Origin: Candidatus Poribacteria bacterium
GTDB lineage: Bacteria; Poribacteria; WGA-4E; WGA-3G
Direction: 5' to 3'
Assembly (NCBI GenBank): GCA_022823085.1
Contig: JAJDXV010000132.1
Location: 1 to 64,000 of the forward strand
Length of the DNA stretch: 64,000 nt
In this document: positions 49,505 to 59,310 of the stretch, piece after piece
Layout of the letters: the number at the start of each line of letters is the position of its first letter
Numbering within the stretch: position 1 is the first letter of the stretch
Notes under the pieces: generated by a model
The model's database searches: none
What the model saw: the letters and a program-made list of their open reading frames with translations, nothing else
What the model was told of the DNA's origin: nothing
Translations under genes and position numbers: made by a program

Positions 49505-50344
49505 CTACGAATCCGCTTTCGATTGTGGTACGAGGATGTCGTCTCTCCACCGGAGCCGGAAGGACGGTCGTACGAGTGCTTCTGGCGATTGGAGCGTCAA
49601 GCCGCCGTCTGCGGTCAACACGATACCGGTGACGAAATCTGCTTCATCGGATGCCAAGAAGAGCGCAGCATTAGCAATGTCTTCAGGTTTGCCGTAGCGT
49701 CCGATCGGGTAGCAGTCGCGTGAGGCTTGTTCTTCGAGGGTGTCTTCAGCGAGGGAGACTTCGCCGCGTTCCCCGACAATCTGTCCAGGTGCAATAGCAT
49801 TCGCGCGGATCCCCTCTCGACCGTAATCGAGAGCGATGCTCCGTGTCAGAGCGTTCAAGCCGCCTTTTCCGGCACCGTAAAGTCCGAATCCTGGGTTCGT
49901 AATTGTGGCGTTGACGGTAGAGATGAAGACTAAAGCACCACCGCCGATGCGAGTCATTTCGGGGATGCAATACTTGGCACCGAGCCATGGCCCGCCGAGC
50001 GTCACACCGAGGCTCTCGTTCCATTCTTCCATCGTGAATTCAATCGCTTTTTTGGTGTAAGAGTGCGCCGCGTTGTGTACGAGTGTTGTTATTTTTCCAT
50101 AGTTTGATAAAGCAGCGTCAACGAGTGCCTGCCAGGTTGATTCATCGGCGACATCCCCCATGACTGCGACTGCCTCTCCACCGGCATCTTGAATCCGTTG
50201 AACGGTTTCGGCGAGTTTTTCTTCTCGACGGCGCGTGTTCACAACGACTTTGGCACCCTCACATGCGAATCTATAAGCGGTTGCCGCACCGATACCACCC
50301 CAAGCAGCACCGGCGACAATCGCAACTTTTCCTTTCAGTCTCAT
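49505..50344 (-). CDS. Short-chain dehydrogenase/reductase
   Basis: 279 aa. SDR Rossmann fold. Cofactor motif VAIVAGAAWGGIGAATAYRF (a TGxxxGxG variant with AGAAWGGIG), NAA motif VHNAAHSY, catalytic Ser in FISTVNAT and the YxxxK motif YGAGK. Ends with a longer tail after TADGGL (about 25 residues). Likely FabG-like or sugar/alcohol-type SDR; substrate unknown. The 5' end is preceded by AAGGA. Just upstream of the HMCES gene, possibly co-transcribed. Confidence 0.9.
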   Translation of the reverse strand: MRLKGKVAIVAGAAWGGIGAATAYRFACEGAKVVVNTRRREEKLAETVQRIQDAGGEAVAVMGDVADESTWQALVDAALSNYGKITTLVHNAAHSYTKKAIEFTMEEWNESLGVTLGGPWLGAKYCIPEMTRIGGGALVFISTVNATITNPGFGLYGAGKGGLNALTRSIALDYGREGIRANAIAPGQIVGERGEVSLAEDTLEEQASRDCYPIGRYGKPEDIANAALFLASDEADFVTGIVLTADGGLTLQSPEALVRPSFRLRWRDDILVPQSKADS

Positions 50345-50425
50345 GGCAATCCTTTCTTTATAATATTTTGGGTGTATACGTGTTCCAATTATGGCGTATC
50401 TCTATACATTTGAAGTGAATATTGA

Positions 50426-51895
50426 CTATTCCTCTTCTTCTGTATCTATAATTTCTATAAGATTTGTATCTATATCTTCGATGTCTTCCGCGTCTTCCAT
50501 ACCGAATATACCTGCTATGTCTTCCATGTCTTCCATCTCTCCGATATCGAATATCCCTGCTGCCTTTGCCATATTGACTATCTCTGCTAAATGACTTTGA
50601 AGTTGGAGCATATCTTCAACAGCTGCGTGAGCGGCATCCTCTCTGCCAAGCATGGCGTTCGTCTCGATCCGACCGAAATATGCTGGCAGGAAATCTGGCT
50701 CAAATCGAATTGCGTTCTCATAATCAGCGAGAGCGGCTTCATATTGTTCAATGTTATCCTTGTTAGGTTCTTCTACAAGCGTGGAAGTTATGAATCCTCG
50801 CGTAAAATAGGCTACCGCAAACTCTGGGTTCAACCGGATTGCGTCATCGAAGTCCGCCATAGCGGTTTCGTATTGATGAAGTCCAGCCTTGATGAGTCCT
50901 CGGTTGAAATATGCCTCAGAGTAGTCTGGTTTCAGTCGAATAGCTTCGTCGTAGTCTGCGATGGCAGCTTCTGTGTGTCCAAGTTTATCCTTAGCGTAGG
51001 CTCTCCCGCTATAAGCCTCGGCGAATTCTGGTTTTTGACCTATCGTTTTATCAAAGTCGCTGATAGCCGCCTCGAAACTGGCAAGGTGGTTTTGCGCGAC
51101 TGCCCGCTCATAGTATGCCTCGATATCTTCCGGATTTGAACGTATGGCTTCATTAGCGGCTTCAATATCGGCTTCGTGTGCTTCGATTTCTTCATCGTCA
51201 AGCCTCATAAATTCGTCAATCTCAAGAGGTGTATCACCGGCACCTAATAAATTGGCGGGGTCTGGACCTATGACGATCGGCGCATCTTCTTCTAATGCTT
51301 CTATGGCGATGTCACGCATGTGATGGGCAGCATCATTCGTAGGATCTAAGCGTATCGCTTCGTCAAAGTCAGCAATAGCGGCTTCATAGTCCTTTGTGTG
51401 GCCCTTTACAAAACCGCGCTTATAGTATAATTCGGCGTGATCTGGTCGGAGACGTATCGCTTCGTCAAGGTCTTCAATAGCGGACGCGTAATCGTCTAAA
51501 TCAAAGTGGACATCGCTTCGGACGTGATAGGCTTCTGATAAGTCGGGTTTTAGATGGATAGCGGTATTACAGTCCTCCATAGCGGCGGCTTCTTCACTAA
51601 TCATGTTTTTTGAATAGCCGCGCTCTACGTAGGCATTAGCGTTCTCTGGATTTAACTCAATAACTTGATCGAAGTCTTCAATCGCATCATCAAATTCCTC
51701 TAAATGAATATTTGATACCCCACGATTATAGTACGCCTCGGCGTAATCTGGTTTGAGCTGGATCGCCTTGTCGTAATCTTCGATTGCTTCAATGTATCTG
51801 CCTCGCGAGGCTTTTGAAAGTCCAGAGGTATTGTACGCTTTTGGGGATCTCTTTCTTCTGTTTCGACTTCTTGTATTTCGACGTTTTTTAGCCAT
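50426..51895 (-). CDS. Large TPR protein with acidic Met-rich tail
   Basis: 489 aa. Basic start (AKKRRNTRSRNRRKRSPKAY), then about ten TPR repeats of the form IEDYDKAIQLKPDYAEAYYNRG in two blocks (about 25-205 and 245-430), with an acidic linker (about 206-245). The tail is dominated by EDMED, IFGMEDAED and DTEEEE. No signal peptide: cytoplasmic scaffold. The two blocks probably hold partner proteins. Partner unknown. Confidence 0.85.
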   Translation of the reverse strand: MAKKRRNTRSRNRRKRSPKAYNTSGLSKASRGRYIEAIEDYDKAIQLKPDYAEAYYNRGVSNIHLEEFDDAIEDFDQVIELNPENANAYVERGYSKNMISEEAAAMEDCNTAIHLKPDLSEAYHVRSDVHFDLDDYASAIEDLDEAIRLRPDHAELYYKRGFVKGHTKDYEAAIADFDEAIRLDPTNDAAHHMRDIAIEALEEDAPIVIGPDPANLLGAGDTPLEIDEFMRLDDEEIEAHEADIEAANEAIRSNPEDIEAYYERAVAQNHLASFEAAISDFDKTIGQKPEFAEAYSGRAYAKDKLGHTEAAIADYDEAIRLKPDYSEAYFNRGLIKAGLHQYETAMADFDDAIRLNPEFAVAYFTRGFITSTLVEEPNKDNIEQYEAALADYENAIRFEPDFLPAYFGRIETNAMLGREDAAHAAVEDMLQLQSHLAEIVNMAKAAGIFDIGEMEDMEDIAGIFGMEDAEDIEDIDTNLIEIIDTEEEE

Positions 51896-52060
51896 AATTT
51901 ACCCTTCTTGTCCGAAAGCCCTTGTAGCATAGGAAACCGTTAGTTTCCTGTGCATGTATAGGGCGTAAACTAAATAACACTGACCAACTTTTCGAGTATT
52001 ATACCATATTTTTTATTTTAATGCTACAATGTTAATAACCGTAATGAAGGGGGAATTTGT

Positions 52061-52420
52061 GTGAAATCAGCGATAAACGACTGGCTTGACAGTTGTATAG
52101 AAAAACTTAACGCGGGCGAATTGACTGAAACCGACCTGCGCGATGTAACAACCACCTTGAATTCGGAGCGGCAGTTGCTCCTCTATCTCTATTCCAAATC
52201 GACGAACTTACGTTCGCCGCTCGGCGGATGGGCACTCTACGACGCGACCGCGCCGGACGAACCGCTACTACCGTCCCAGGAGCCACCCTATGCATCTGTG
52301 CTTGACGCGGTACGCGATGGGTGGCGGATCGTCCAATTTCCGCGCCCGGAACTTTATAACTTTACAGATGTTGACAATGCCTATCTCGCTTTTGAGTTTA
52401 TTTTAGAGAAAATTGTGTAA
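52061..52420 (+). CDS. Conserved hypothetical protein upstream of PhyH-like enzyme
   Basis: 119 aa from a GTG start. A helical opening (INDWLDSCIEKLNAGELTETDLRDVTTTLNSERQLLLYLY) leads into ERPPYASVLDAVRDGWRIVQFPRPELYNFTDVDNAYLAFEFILEKI-like text (literal: EPPYASVLDAVRDGW...). No family recognised. Twelve bases before the dioxygenase gene, so probably co-translated with it and functionally linked. Confidence 0.6.
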   Translation: MKSAINDWLDSCIEKLNAGELTETDLRDVTTTLNSERQLLLYLYSKSTNLRSPLGGWALYDATAPDEPLLPSQEPPYASVLDAVRDGWRIVQFPRPELYNFTDVDNAYLAFEFILEKIV

Positions 52421-52432
52421 AGGACGGATAAA

Positions 52433-53227
52433 ATGATTAACATTGAACCGACGCTAAATGACCTTCAGGTTATGCAATTTATCCACAACGGCTATATCAC
52501 TTTAGAGAACATTGTTGATGCCGATTTCAATAAGGAATGTGAATCGGTGCACAGCGGACGGATGAACGATTTTGTTCGCACAGATGAATTTCGTCGGAAT
52601 GTGTTGCTCCATCCGGAGGTTGCCGGGGTTGCGCGTTCGCTCTTAGGGGCGAATTTCATCGTGCCGACGAGTGCACACCACCACCTTTTTGAAGCACCGC
52701 ATCGCGGACAGACGTGGCACTCCGATGGCATCACCGAGTACGGGTACGGTATCACGCATCTCCAGTGCTACTACTATCCGAAAGCGGTGAAAATTGAGGA
52801 TGGGCCGACCATGATACTGCCTGGTTCACACCATCGGCTTGTGGATAGGGAGGCAATCGCACATTACGGCGATATCCTCGGACAACTCTCGCTCACCGTT
52901 CCCGCAGGCACCGTTGCAATGACGCGTTACGGTATCTGGCATAAGGCGGGTCCGAAACTCAATGCCGATCGACGTGGGATGATTAAGTTCTCCTATTACC
53001 GAACGGCGATGCCGAAACGGGATTGGGTGCGCGATTCCGACGAGATTCCGCCTTACCAGCACCAAGGCAGGCATCCGTACGTAACCGAGATAGAATCCTA
53101 CCGCGACCGACGGAGAGGCGAATTGACCTGGAACTGGCTCTGCGGATTGGCAGAGGTGGAAGAGCCTATTCCACCGATGCAGATGTTTAACAGAGGCGTT
53201 CCGTTGTCAGAAATCCAATTTCAGTAG
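52433..53227 (+). CDS. Phytanoyl-CoA dioxygenase (PhyH)-like Fe(II)/2-oxoglutarate enzyme
   Basis: 264 aa. Double-stranded beta-helix oxygenase. The iron triad is probably His-Ser-Asp in TWHSDGITEYGYG (HxD) and the distal His in RYGIWHKAGPKL; the Arg for 2-oxoglutarate follows in NADRRGM. Hydroxylates an unknown small organic substrate. PhyH-like enzymes are strongly expanded in Poribacteria. Start after AAGGACGGA. Convergent with the sugar isomerase gene. Confidence 0.88.
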   Translation: MINIEPTLNDLQVMQFIHNGYITLENIVDADFNKECESVHSGRMNDFVRTDEFRRNVLLHPEVAGVARSLLGANFIVPTSAHHHLFEAPHRGQTWHSDGITEYGYGITHLQCYYYPKAVKIEDGPTMILPGSHHRLVDREAIAHYGDILGQLSLTVPAGTVAMTRYGIWHKAGPKLNADRRGMIKFSYYRTAMPKRDWVRDSDEIPPYQHQGRHPYVTEIESYRDRRRGELTWNWLCGLAEVEEPIPPMQMFNRGVPLSEIQFQ

Positions 53228-53286
53228 GGAGACTATCGGGTTGGTATCCGTAGTGCTGCTAACAGACAACCACACTTTGGATTACA

Positions 53287-53311
53287 TAGGCGAGACCTGT
53301 GGTCCCGCCTA
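53287..53311. repeat. Dispersed palindromic repeat between convergent genes
   Basis: TAGGCGAGACC-TGT-GGTCCCGCCTA, one mismatch. Same general form as the other GGTAGG/CCTACC-type palindromes. May also help end both convergent transcripts. Confidence 0.55.
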
Positions 53312-53324
53312 CTCAATTCAGGAA

Positions 53325-54122
53325 TCAGCGCGCACCACACGCTTGCAAGCACGCTTGCATGTGTCCACGCGATTCTGCAGCAATCGTGCAGCACTGTTCT
53401 AAACTATACTCCCTTGCACCGATGACTTCGAGGTTCAACGGACCCGTATACCCGTTTTCATGTAGGACACGAATATAACCGACGAGGTCGATGTCGCCAC
53501 GTCCATTCGCTTGCAATTCAGGGGTGCCGGGACCCCGTTCCATTCCTTTGCAGTCTCGGATATGTACGTGTTTGACGCGGGAAACCACAGCGGCGATCGC
53601 CTCTACAGGATTTTCACCGGCACGATGGATATGCGACGGGTCCATGTCAATCCCGAACGCGGGCGACGAGATCTCTTCCATCGCACGAAGCGTCGTCGGT
53701 GTGTTGTAGATGCTCGCACCGACGTGTGCCTTGACACACAGCGTTACGCCGTAGTGTTCCGCGCGCTCAGAGAGACTCCCCAACGAATCAACCACTTCGG
53801 GCCATTTGGATTCGTCGTCGGAGGCACCACCGGGGCCGCAGTTGATAATTGGAACGCCTATCTCCGCTGCCGCTTGGAAGGCGAGTTCCATTCTCTCAGG
53901 GTCGCGCGAGGGTTGTTCCATCGCTAACAGTTCCAGTTCGTATTCTTTCGCGAAACGTTTGATGTCATCGGCGAGTTCTTGCCAGTTGGCGAGGACGAGG
54001 TGCTGGCTCATCCCGTCGATCGCAGAGAGTTCAATGCCGTCATAACCAGCCATGGCGATGTGCTTGAAGGCGGTCTCCATATCGTAACCGCCGAACAGCA
54101 CCGAATTTGCTCCTAATTTCAA
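53325..54122 (-). CDS. Sugar phosphate isomerase/epimerase (TIM-barrel, AP endonuclease 2-like)
   Basis: 265 aa. Xylose-isomerase-like TIM barrel: MKLGANSVLFGGYDMETAFKHIAMAGYDGIELSAI opening, IINCGPGGASDDESKW, CVKAHVGASIYNTPTTLRAMEEI, FGIDMDPSHIHRAGENP, VKHVHIRDCK and NLEVIGAREY, carrying the metal-binding Glu, Asp and His residues. Substrate unknown; the family includes IolE, hydroxypyruvate isomerase-like and other sugar enzymes. 50 bp downstream of the Gfo/Idh/MocA gene on the same strand; the two probably work on the same sugar or inositol-type compound. Confidence 0.9.
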   Translation of the reverse strand: MKLGANSVLFGGYDMETAFKHIAMAGYDGIELSAIDGMSQHLVLANWQELADDIKRFAKEYELELLAMEQPSRDPERMELAFQAAAEIGVPIINCGPGGASDDESKWPEVVDSLGSLSERAEHYGVTLCVKAHVGASIYNTPTTLRAMEEISSPAFGIDMDPSHIHRAGENPVEAIAAVVSRVKHVHIRDCKGMERGPGTPELQANGRGDIDLVGYIRVLHENGYTGPLNLEVIGAREYSLEQCCTIAAESRGHMQACLQACGAR

Positions 54123-54172
54123 ATGTCATTCTCCTTCTGTAAAGCCGTGAGGGTGGAGTTCCTGTTTGTGCA

Positions 54173-55255
54173 CTATAGTCCTTGCTCGGTTGGGAGCGGG
54201 TGCGGACGCACGAGGATACCGCCTTGCTCATAAGATTCTATCGATGCCCACGTATATTCAAGGGCGGCGAGCGCATCTCTACCGGAGGCGCGCAGCTTCT
54301 CTTTCGACACGCCGTTTGTGATGTCCTCTAAGAACGCATGAATCCGCAACGGGAACGTCTCACCGAAGTCGCTGATACCAGATTCGGAAACGACAGGTTC
54401 ACCGGAGAAATCGGGCGCGCCCGGGGAGGGCCAATACGTTACCTTTTCAATGCAGTTCTCAATACAGAAGGTGCCGCGTGTGCCTGCGAGTTCAACGCTC
54501 CACCAACCACCGAGACCGAATGTCGCATCACCGCGTTGGCTCAGCAGGTAACCGATACATCCGTTCTCGAACCGGAGATGGATACCGTTAATAGAGACCA
54601 TCAGATCACCTGCGCCGCGCCTGAAGTGTGGACGTTCCATAAAGGCTTGCACGTGTGTTATATCACCACAGAAATGGCGCATCACGCTGAACGGGTGCGA
54701 CAGAAACGCCTTCACGTGGAAGTAGGGAAATCCATCAGAACGTGGGGCTTTTGAGTAACTATAGTTGAATTCACCGCCAGCGAATCCCATTTTGTGGAGA
54801 CAATAGACCTGCTCTCCGATATGCCCATCGTCGATATATTTCTTCGCTTGCTCTGCGGGGGGTGTAAAATAGTGGTTCAGATTACAGCCGAGATAGAGGT
54901 CTTCTTCCGTGGCTTTCGCGACCATCTCTCGTGCCTGTCCGATGTCGTTGGAGATCGGTTTCTCGACGAGGACGTGTTTCCCTTTATCGAGTGCTTCCAT
55001 TGTCGGTTCGTAGTGCCAACTGCCGTTTTCGTTCCCACCGGTGGTGACATCAACGATGTCGAGATCTGGTTCGCCGTCAATCATATCGGCAAGGCTGTAG
55101 TATGCCTTAACGCCGAGACGTTCCGCCGCGTTGTCCGCTCGCTCTTTCGCAATATCGCACACCGCAACTAATTCTGCTAAATCGTCATTTGCGTGGCAAT
55201 TTGCATGGTTATTTCCGATGCCACTCATGCCGACAACGCCAACTTTTAATGCCAT
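54173..55255 (-). CDS. Gfo/Idh/MocA-family oxidoreductase
   Basis: 360 aa. NAD(P)-binding start ALKVGVVGMSGIGNNHANCHAN (GxGxxG variant GMSGIGNNH), the EKP motif in KHVLVEKPISND, then the C-terminal alpha/beta domain. Oxidises a sugar, inositol or similar compound; catalytic Lys in VEKPI. The following gene is a sugar isomerase/epimerase, so the pair forms a sugar-processing unit with the promoter at 55359-55386. Substrate unknown. Confidence 0.92.
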   Translation of the reverse strand: MALKVGVVGMSGIGNNHANCHANDDLAELVAVCDIAKERADNAAERLGVKAYYSLADMIDGEPDLDIVDVTTGGNENGSWHYEPTMEALDKGKHVLVEKPISNDIGQAREMVAKATEEDLYLGCNLNHYFTPPAEQAKKYIDDGHIGEQVYCLHKMGFAGGEFNYSYSKAPRSDGFPYFHVKAFLSHPFSVMRHFCGDITHVQAFMERPHFRRGAGDLMVSINGIHLRFENGCIGYLLSQRGDATFGLGGWWSVELAGTRGTFCIENCIEKVTYWPSPGAPDFSGEPVVSESGISDFGETFPLRIHAFLEDITNGVSKEKLRASGRDALAALEYTWASIESYEQGGILVRPHPLPTEQGL

Positions 55256-55358
55256 TTTATTCTTCCTTCCAATAGATGAAATTTGCTCTCGCCTATAGCG
55301 AATCTTGCAAACGAAATGTACCTTTGCAAGTGAAACACCTTACAGCGATTTTGTATCT

Positions 55359-55386
55359 ATTATAAGACTATCTGCAGTTTTGTCAA
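55359..55386 (-). promoter_or_regulatory. Promoter of the oxidoreductase/isomerase pair
   Basis: Minus strand TTGACA (complement of 55381-55386), 16-bp spacer, TATAAT (complement of 55359-55364). Confidence 0.75.
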
Positions 55387-55406
55387 TACTTTCTTGCAGA
55401 ATATGC

Positions 55407-55435
55407 TTGACAGTGATCCGAATGCGTGTTATTTT
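55407..55435 (+). promoter_or_regulatory. Promoter of the second oxidoreductase gene
   Basis: TTGACA (55407-55412), 17-bp spacer, TATTTT (55430-55435). Divergent from the promoter at 55359-55386, their -35 boxes about 20 bp apart, so a shared regulator is possible. Confidence 0.6.
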
Positions 55436-55496
55436 TTCATAAATAGGATTTAATAATCCGCATAAGCGGGCTGTGCGCGTAGAGGAGGAAGAACGA

Positions 55497-56591
55497 ATGA
55501 GTATCAGTGTCGGGATGGTAGGTTTAGGGATGTTCGGACCGTCGTTTATCCAGTCGTATAAGGTGCATCCGGATGTGCATCGGATTGCACTGTGTGATTT
55601 ACGTGAGGACCGGCTCTCAAAATGGGCAAAACAGTTTGAAATTTCGGAGACGTATTCAAGTCTTGACGATATCTGCAAATCGGATTTAGATGCGCTGGTC
55701 ATCATCACTCAGCATTGGATGCACGCACCGCAGGCGATTCAAGCGATGGAGGCAGGCAAACACGTCTATACGGCTGTTCCCGCCGCTGCCTCCTTAGATG
55801 AGTGTGAGCAACTCGTCAGGACAGTTGAGCGGACAGGGATGATCTATATGAACGGTGAGACGAGTTATTTCCGTCCGGAAGCGGTCTTCTGTCGTCAGAA
55901 GGCAGCGGAAGGCGCGTTTGGCGAATTTGTTCACTGTCGTGCTGAGTATTTTCATGATATGGACCACGGACTCTACGATGTGGCAAAGAATCGGTGGGGC
56001 GCGCAGTTCGGACGCGATAAGACCGGTGGTATTCCGATGTACTATCCGACGCACTCAACCTGTTTCCCGATCTCTGTGATGAAAGCGCACGCGACATCGG
56101 TCTCTGCGCAAGGGTATGTCTATCCGAACGACGACTGGTTTCGGACGGACACTATCCACAAGAACCCGTTTTCCAATGAAGTCGGACTTTTTACGATGAG
56201 TAATGGCGCGACGATGCAAATCTGTGAGTTCCGGCGGATTGGGCACCCGGGTTCCGAACGCGTCAGTGGTCTCTATGGAACCGAAGGCAGTTACGAGCAG
56301 AGTCTTGCGGGTAGTGTTTGGGCAAGTAAACGCGAAAGGGAAATTGTTCAACCTTCAAGGGGGCATGAATACCTGCCAGAAGCGCTCGCGGCGGACCTCG
56401 GTGGACACGGCGGTTCGCACGCCTATCTCGTTCATGAGTTCGTGGATGCTGTCAATCACCAACGGCTGCCACGCGTCAATGTTTGGGAAGCGGTTCGGTA
56501 CTGTGCCCCCGGATTTGTCGCACACGAATCAGCGTTACGAGATGGCGAATTGCTCCCGATTCCGGATTGGGGTGATGCACCAGAAAATTAG
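55497..56591 (+). CDS. Gfo/Idh/MocA-family oxidoreductase
   Basis: 364 aa from the ATG at 55497, after GAGGAGGAAG; an earlier in-frame ATG overlaps that ribosome site and is rejected. NAD(P)-binding start SISVGMVGLGMFGPSF (GxGxxG), DALVIITQHWMHAPQAIQAMEAGKHVYTAVP, where the usual EKP is replaced by TAVP. In the C-terminal domain KTGGIPMYYPTHSTCFPISVMKAHATSVSAQGY. Paralogue of the divergent gene at 54173 but a different subgroup. Substrate unknown. Confidence 0.9.
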   Translation: MSISVGMVGLGMFGPSFIQSYKVHPDVHRIALCDLREDRLSKWAKQFEISETYSSLDDICKSDLDALVIITQHWMHAPQAIQAMEAGKHVYTAVPAAASLDECEQLVRTVERTGMIYMNGETSYFRPEAVFCRQKAAEGAFGEFVHCRAEYFHDMDHGLYDVAKNRWGAQFGRDKTGGIPMYYPTHSTCFPISVMKAHATSVSAQGYVYPNDDWFRTDTIHKNPFSNEVGLFTMSNGATMQICEFRRIGHPGSERVSGLYGTEGSYEQSLAGSVWASKREREIVQPSRGHEYLPEALAADLGGHGGSHAYLVHEFVDAVNHQRLPRVNVWEAVRYCAPGFVAHESALRDGELLPIPDWGDAPEN

Positions 56592-56593
56592 AC

Positions 56594-56622
56594 TTGCTTT
56601 TTATTTCACTTTTCTATATACT
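56594..56622 (+). promoter_or_regulatory. Likely promoter of the sulfite/nitrite reductase gene
   Basis: TTGCTT (56594-56599), 17-bp spacer, TATACT (56617-56622). Confidence 0.5.
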
Positions 56623-56736
56623 ATATTATTTAAACGTTTCTAATGGGGATCCTATGCAATATCGGCTTGCAAGTTTCGCCTGAATAGAAAACAATCGGAC
56701 ATTAATTAAGTTGAGGTAATTCTAAGGAGTATCAGG

Positions 56737-59181
56737 ATGGCTATTGAATACGCGGGAGCTTACGATGCATCGGCAATTCCGCCGGATGTTGCCCGCGAAA
56801 TCGAAATTTATGAGATTCAGCTCGATCGGTTCCAAGCCGGTCAGGTGGAAGAAGCCACCTTTACCGAGTTTAGGCTTCGGCGCGGGGTTTACGGGCAGCG
56901 CGATGACCGGTCGCAGATGATCCGTGTCAAGATCCCTTTCGGTGGGCTTACAGCGGCACAACTCGAAATGCTCGCAGATGTTGCCGAAGAATTTTCGGAT
57001 AACATCATTCACATTACGACGCGTCAAGATGTGCAATATCATTACGTAGACATCAACACCACCGCTGAGTTGATGCGTCGCCTTGCAAGCGTTGACATCA
57101 CAACAAAAGAAGCGTGTGGTAATGTTGTCCGAAACGTCACAGCATGCCCTCTCAGCGGTGTGTGCCAAGATGAGACGTTTGATGTAACGCCTTACTCTAA
57201 AGCGTTGTCAGCGTTCCTTTTGGGGCATCCGGATGCACAGGATTTCGGTCGTAAATTCAAAATCGCGTTTTCTGGATGTGAAGAACACGCGTGCGGTTTA
57301 GCAAGTATGCACGACATCGGTGCAGTTGCTGCTGTTAAAGAGGTTGATGGCGAAGTCAAGCGCGGTTTTAAACTTTACGTTGGCGGTGGTCTCGGTGCAG
57401 TCCCGCATCAGGCAAAAATCTTTGACGATTTCGTTTCGGCAGAGGAACTCCTCCCAATTTCACAATCAATTTGCAGAGTCTTCACCCGTTTAGGAGAACG
57501 TAGAAATCGGAATAAGGCACGTTTAAAGTTTGTCATCGCTAAGTATGGTATTGAAGAATTCCGTAGACTGGTACTCGAAGATCGAGAAACCCTACGTCAC
57601 GACCCGGAATGGACAGCGTATCTCGACAATCTCAACGCTTACGATGAGAGCCCGCTCAAGGCACCGACGCAACTCAACGGCACTACGAAACCCGAAGGGT
57701 TTGAAGAGTGGTACGCATCCAATGTGCGGTTACAGAGTCAACCCGGCTACGCTTTTGTGACGATTACGCTACCGCTTGGCGATATTACCGCGGATCAGAC
57801 GCGTGCTTTGGCAGACATTTCACGGAAATACGTGAAAGACACCATCCGCGCCACAGTCGAGCAGAACATCGTTCTCCGCTGGGTGACGATGACGGATCTA
57901 CCCGCACTCTATCGCGAACTGAAGGAAATAGGTCTCGGCGACCCAGGGGCAGAGTCTATGGTTGATATTACGGCTTGCCCGGGTACGGACTCCTGCAAAC
58001 TCGGTGTCTCTTCTTCACGGGGTCTGGCAGCGCACCTGAGAAGTCATTTCATTGAAACCGGTGTGCAAAATGAGATCAAGGATTTTCGGATTAAGATTAG
58101 TGGATGCCCGAACTCATGCGGACAGCATCACATCGCAAATATTGGCTTCTTTGGCTCTTCAAAACGAATGGGTGGACATATCGCGCCTGTTTACTTGGTG
58201 CTACTCGGTGGACACATGGTTGAAAACGCCAGTTCTTACGGACTTGCAACTGGAAAAATCCACGGCAAATATATTCCACAGTTCATTGAAGAGTTGACTG
58301 GAAAATATGTCGATGAAAAACAAGATGACGAAACCTTCACTGATTACGTCGGACGGCTCGGTAAAGTGGAGATCAAATCGATCTTGTCCAAGTACGACCA
58401 GATTCCGCCCTATGAGGAAGCACCGGAATTCTACATAGATACCGGTGACACGAAAGACTACCAGCTCAAAACCGGTGTTGGTGAGTGTGCTGGAGAGGTC
58501 ATCGCACTTGTCTCCATGAAGTTGGAAGAGGCAGATCGACTCATCTATGAATCCGGTTTGAATTTGGAAGATGGAACTTACCAAGATTGTGCAGATAAGG
58601 CATTTAGTGCCATGATCAGAGCCGCTGACGGACTCTTGACGACAGTCGGCTTGCAATATATTGATGATGCAACGACCGTCAATGAATTCCGTACGCATTT
58701 CTTTGAACCCGGTAACTTCTTTGCAGGGTTCGGCGCGCATCTGTTTAAGGCTACGGAAGAAGATAGTTCCACTTTCGACCACGAATTGGCGCACCGCCGC
58801 GTTGAAGAAGCGACGCTCTTCGTCGAAGAATCGCATAACGTTTATAATCGTATGCGCATCAAACAGGAGGAAGAGGAAGCGAGTAAACGCAAGACACGCA
58901 GATCGCGTCCCGCACGGAAACCGAGGGTCGTCAAGGAGACGAAACCGGTTGAGGAAATCACCGATAGCCTCGATCTGAAAGGTGTCGCTTGCCCGTTCAA
59001 CTATGTCCAAGCAAAAGTCCGCTTGGAGACGATGGACATCGGGCAACTTCTTGAGATTACCATTGATGATGGTGAACCCATCGAGAACGTACCGGTGAGT
59101 CTCACCAACGATGGACATGAGGTCGTTGACACCAAGAAGGTCGGAAAACACTACCGCCTCACCATTCGGAAGGGTGAGTAA
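56737..59181 (+). CDS. Ferredoxin-type sulfite/nitrite reductase fused to a helical domain and TusA
   Basis: 814 aa. Residues about 25-560: two ferredoxin-like/haemoprotein repeats of the sirohaem reductase family. The 4Fe-4S/sirohaem cysteines are C414, C420 (CPGTDSC) and C457, C461 (CPNSC). Residues about 585-715: an alpha-helical segment (VSMKLEEADRLIYESGLNLEDG..., HELAHRRVEEATLFVEESHNVYNRM), resembling HEPN-like helical bundles. Then a basic linker and a TusA sulfur-carrier domain (about 742-814; GVACPFNYVQAKVRL, active Cys C752, with CPFN instead of CPxP). Sulfite versus nitrite cannot be told, but the TusA fusion favours sulfite, with sulfide passing to a carrier. Start after AAGGAG. 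Confidence 0.9.
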   Translation: MAIEYAGAYDASAIPPDVAREIEIYEIQLDRFQAGQVEEATFTEFRLRRGVYGQRDDRSQMIRVKIPFGGLTAAQLEMLADVAEEFSDNIIHITTRQDVQYHYVDINTTAELMRRLASVDITTKEACGNVVRNVTACPLSGVCQDETFDVTPYSKALSAFLLGHPDAQDFGRKFKIAFSGCEEHACGLASMHDIGAVAAVKEVDGEVKRGFKLYVGGGLGAVPHQAKIFDDFVSAEELLPISQSICRVFTRLGERRNRNKARLKFVIAKYGIEEFRRLVLEDRETLRHDPEWTAYLDNLNAYDESPLKAPTQLNGTTKPEGFEEWYASNVRLQSQPGYAFVTITLPLGDITADQTRALADISRKYVKDTIRATVEQNIVLRWVTMTDLPALYRELKEIGLGDPGAESMVDITACPGTDSCKLGVSSSRGLAAHLRSHFIETGVQNEIKDFRIKISGCPNSCGQHHIANIGFFGSSKRMGGHIAPVYLVLLGGHMVENASSYGLATGKIHGKYIPQFIEELTGKYVDEKQDDETFTDYVGRLGKVEIKSILSKYDQIPPYEEAPEFYIDTGDTKDYQLKTGVGECAGEVIALVSMKLEEADRLIYESGLNLEDGTYQDCADKAFSAMIRAADGLLTTVGLQYIDDATTVNEFRTHFFEPGNFFAGFGAHLFKATEEDSSTFDHELAHRRVEEATLFVEESHNVYNRMRIKQEEEEASKRKTRRSRPARKPRVVKETKPVEEITDSLDLKGVACPFNYVQAKVRLETMDIGQLLEITIDDGEPIENVPVSLTNDGHEVVDTKKVGKHYRLTIRKGE

Positions 59182-59223
59182 GGTTTAAGATTGCTGTTCA
59201 TCGGGATTAGGTTTCACACGAAG

Positions 59224-59272
59224 GCGATTGCCGCCCGCGCCCAAAACGGATGGGTTAGGCAATCGCTTTTTT
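59224..59272 (+). terminator. Terminator after the reductase-TusA gene
   Basis: GCGATTGCC (59224-59232) and GGCAATCGC (59258-59266), 9-bp stem with a 25-base loop, followed by TTTTTTA. Confidence 0.8.
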
Positions 59273-59310
59273 ATCCATCAGATGGTTGCCTGGGAGAAAT
59301 GAATTAATCA

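Noticed and set aside
58201-59151. 316-codon open frame on the minus strand
   Set aside because: Lies fully opposite the sirohaem reductase-TusA gene, no ribosome site or family features; a shadow of the codon bias.
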